This document shows positions 34,086 through 34,150 of a stretch of 34,150 bases of DNA, one piece after another. A program made the position numbers and the translations under genes. Location: NCBI GenBank assembly GCA_020629055.1, contig JAHDEB010000003.1:46702-80851 (forward strand), in the 5' to 3' direction. Each line of letters opens with the position of its first letter. Within the stretch, counting starts at the first letter, position 1. The notes below the pieces were generated by a model. It was given only the letters and a program-made list of their open reading frames with translations. It did no database searches and was not told where the DNA came from. The DNA is from Chloroflexota bacterium. Its GTDB lineage: Bacteria; Chloroflexota; Anaerolineae; Promineifilales; Promineifilaceae.

Positions 34086-34150
34086 AAAATCCTTGATAGG
34101 GAAGAGCGATAGGGATAGGGAGGTTCAAAACAAAATATCTTGCGAATAGC

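Noticed and set aside
34105-34125. GATAGGGA-like short repeats at the right edge
   Set aside because: Three imperfect 7-8-mers in AG-rich DNA at the window end; no basis for a repeat call.

Overview
The window reads as chromosomal DNA of a free-living bacterium with intermediate G+C. Chloroflexota is my best guess at the phylum, but it is an inference. It rests on three observations: a 'YLPIII' motif just after the signal peptide of the giant secreted protein (YLP-type motifs are common in secreted Chloroflexota proteins), Thr/Pro-rich SH3 membrane proteins, and GAF/PAS-rich soluble hybrid kinases. No rRNA, tRNA, transposase, integrase, phage gene or CRISPR array was found. The palindrome CGGCCG is strikingly over-used throughout, and GCGATCGC occurs six times, so composition looks uniform and the region looks native.

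Layout. (1) 1-441: 3' part of an FMN reductase. (2) 485-3862, minus strand: two membrane histidine kinases in one operon with no response regulator. (3) 4140-8287: a MarR-family regulator followed by a heterodimeric ABC exporter, with candidate MarR palindromes at the marR promoter and again just before the exporter; a strong terminator follows. (4) 8404-9318, minus: a one-pass membrane protein with a possible EAD/Death-like N-terminus and an extracellular SH3 domain. (5) 9628-10158, minus: a zinc-ribbon NUDIX hydrolase preceded by a long leader with an intrinsic terminator 59 nt before the start codon. (6) 10568-11566: an Ldh-family NAD(P)H oxidoreductase. (7) 11677-15759, minus: a soluble GAF2-PAS4-kinase-REC2 hybrid sensor. 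(8) 16004-18739: a tight nucleoside hydrolase / hydroxypyruvate-isomerase-like / nitronate monooxygenase operon. (9) 18844-20620: a membrane protein, GNAT acetyltransferase and alpha/beta hydrolase with ATGA overlaps. (10) 20640-22656, minus: an SRPBCC-alpha/beta-hydrolase fusion and a TetR regulator, divergent from an acyl-CoA dehydrogenase-like flavoprotein (22834-24120) with a promoter/operator between them. (11) 24360-31691: a 2443-residue secreted protein joining a complete copper-radical (galactose-oxidase type) oxidase, a PKD domain, a YVTN propeller, a di-heme cytochrome c peroxidase-like module, three Ig-like domains, two PA14 domains and a NodB-like deacetylase fold. (12) 31790-34085, minus: an operon of a NicX-like ring-cleaving dioxygenase and a cytoplasmic reductive-dehalogenase-like Fe-S corrinoid protein.

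The most unusual items are the giant multi-enzyme secreted protein, the pair of near-identical 59-bp palindromic elements carried in frame inside the SRPBCC-hydrolase gene, the NicX/RdhA-like pair, the MarR palindromes together with the regulator's Cys-rich tail, and the structured leader before the NUDIX gene. All assignments come from reading motifs by eye; no database search was run.
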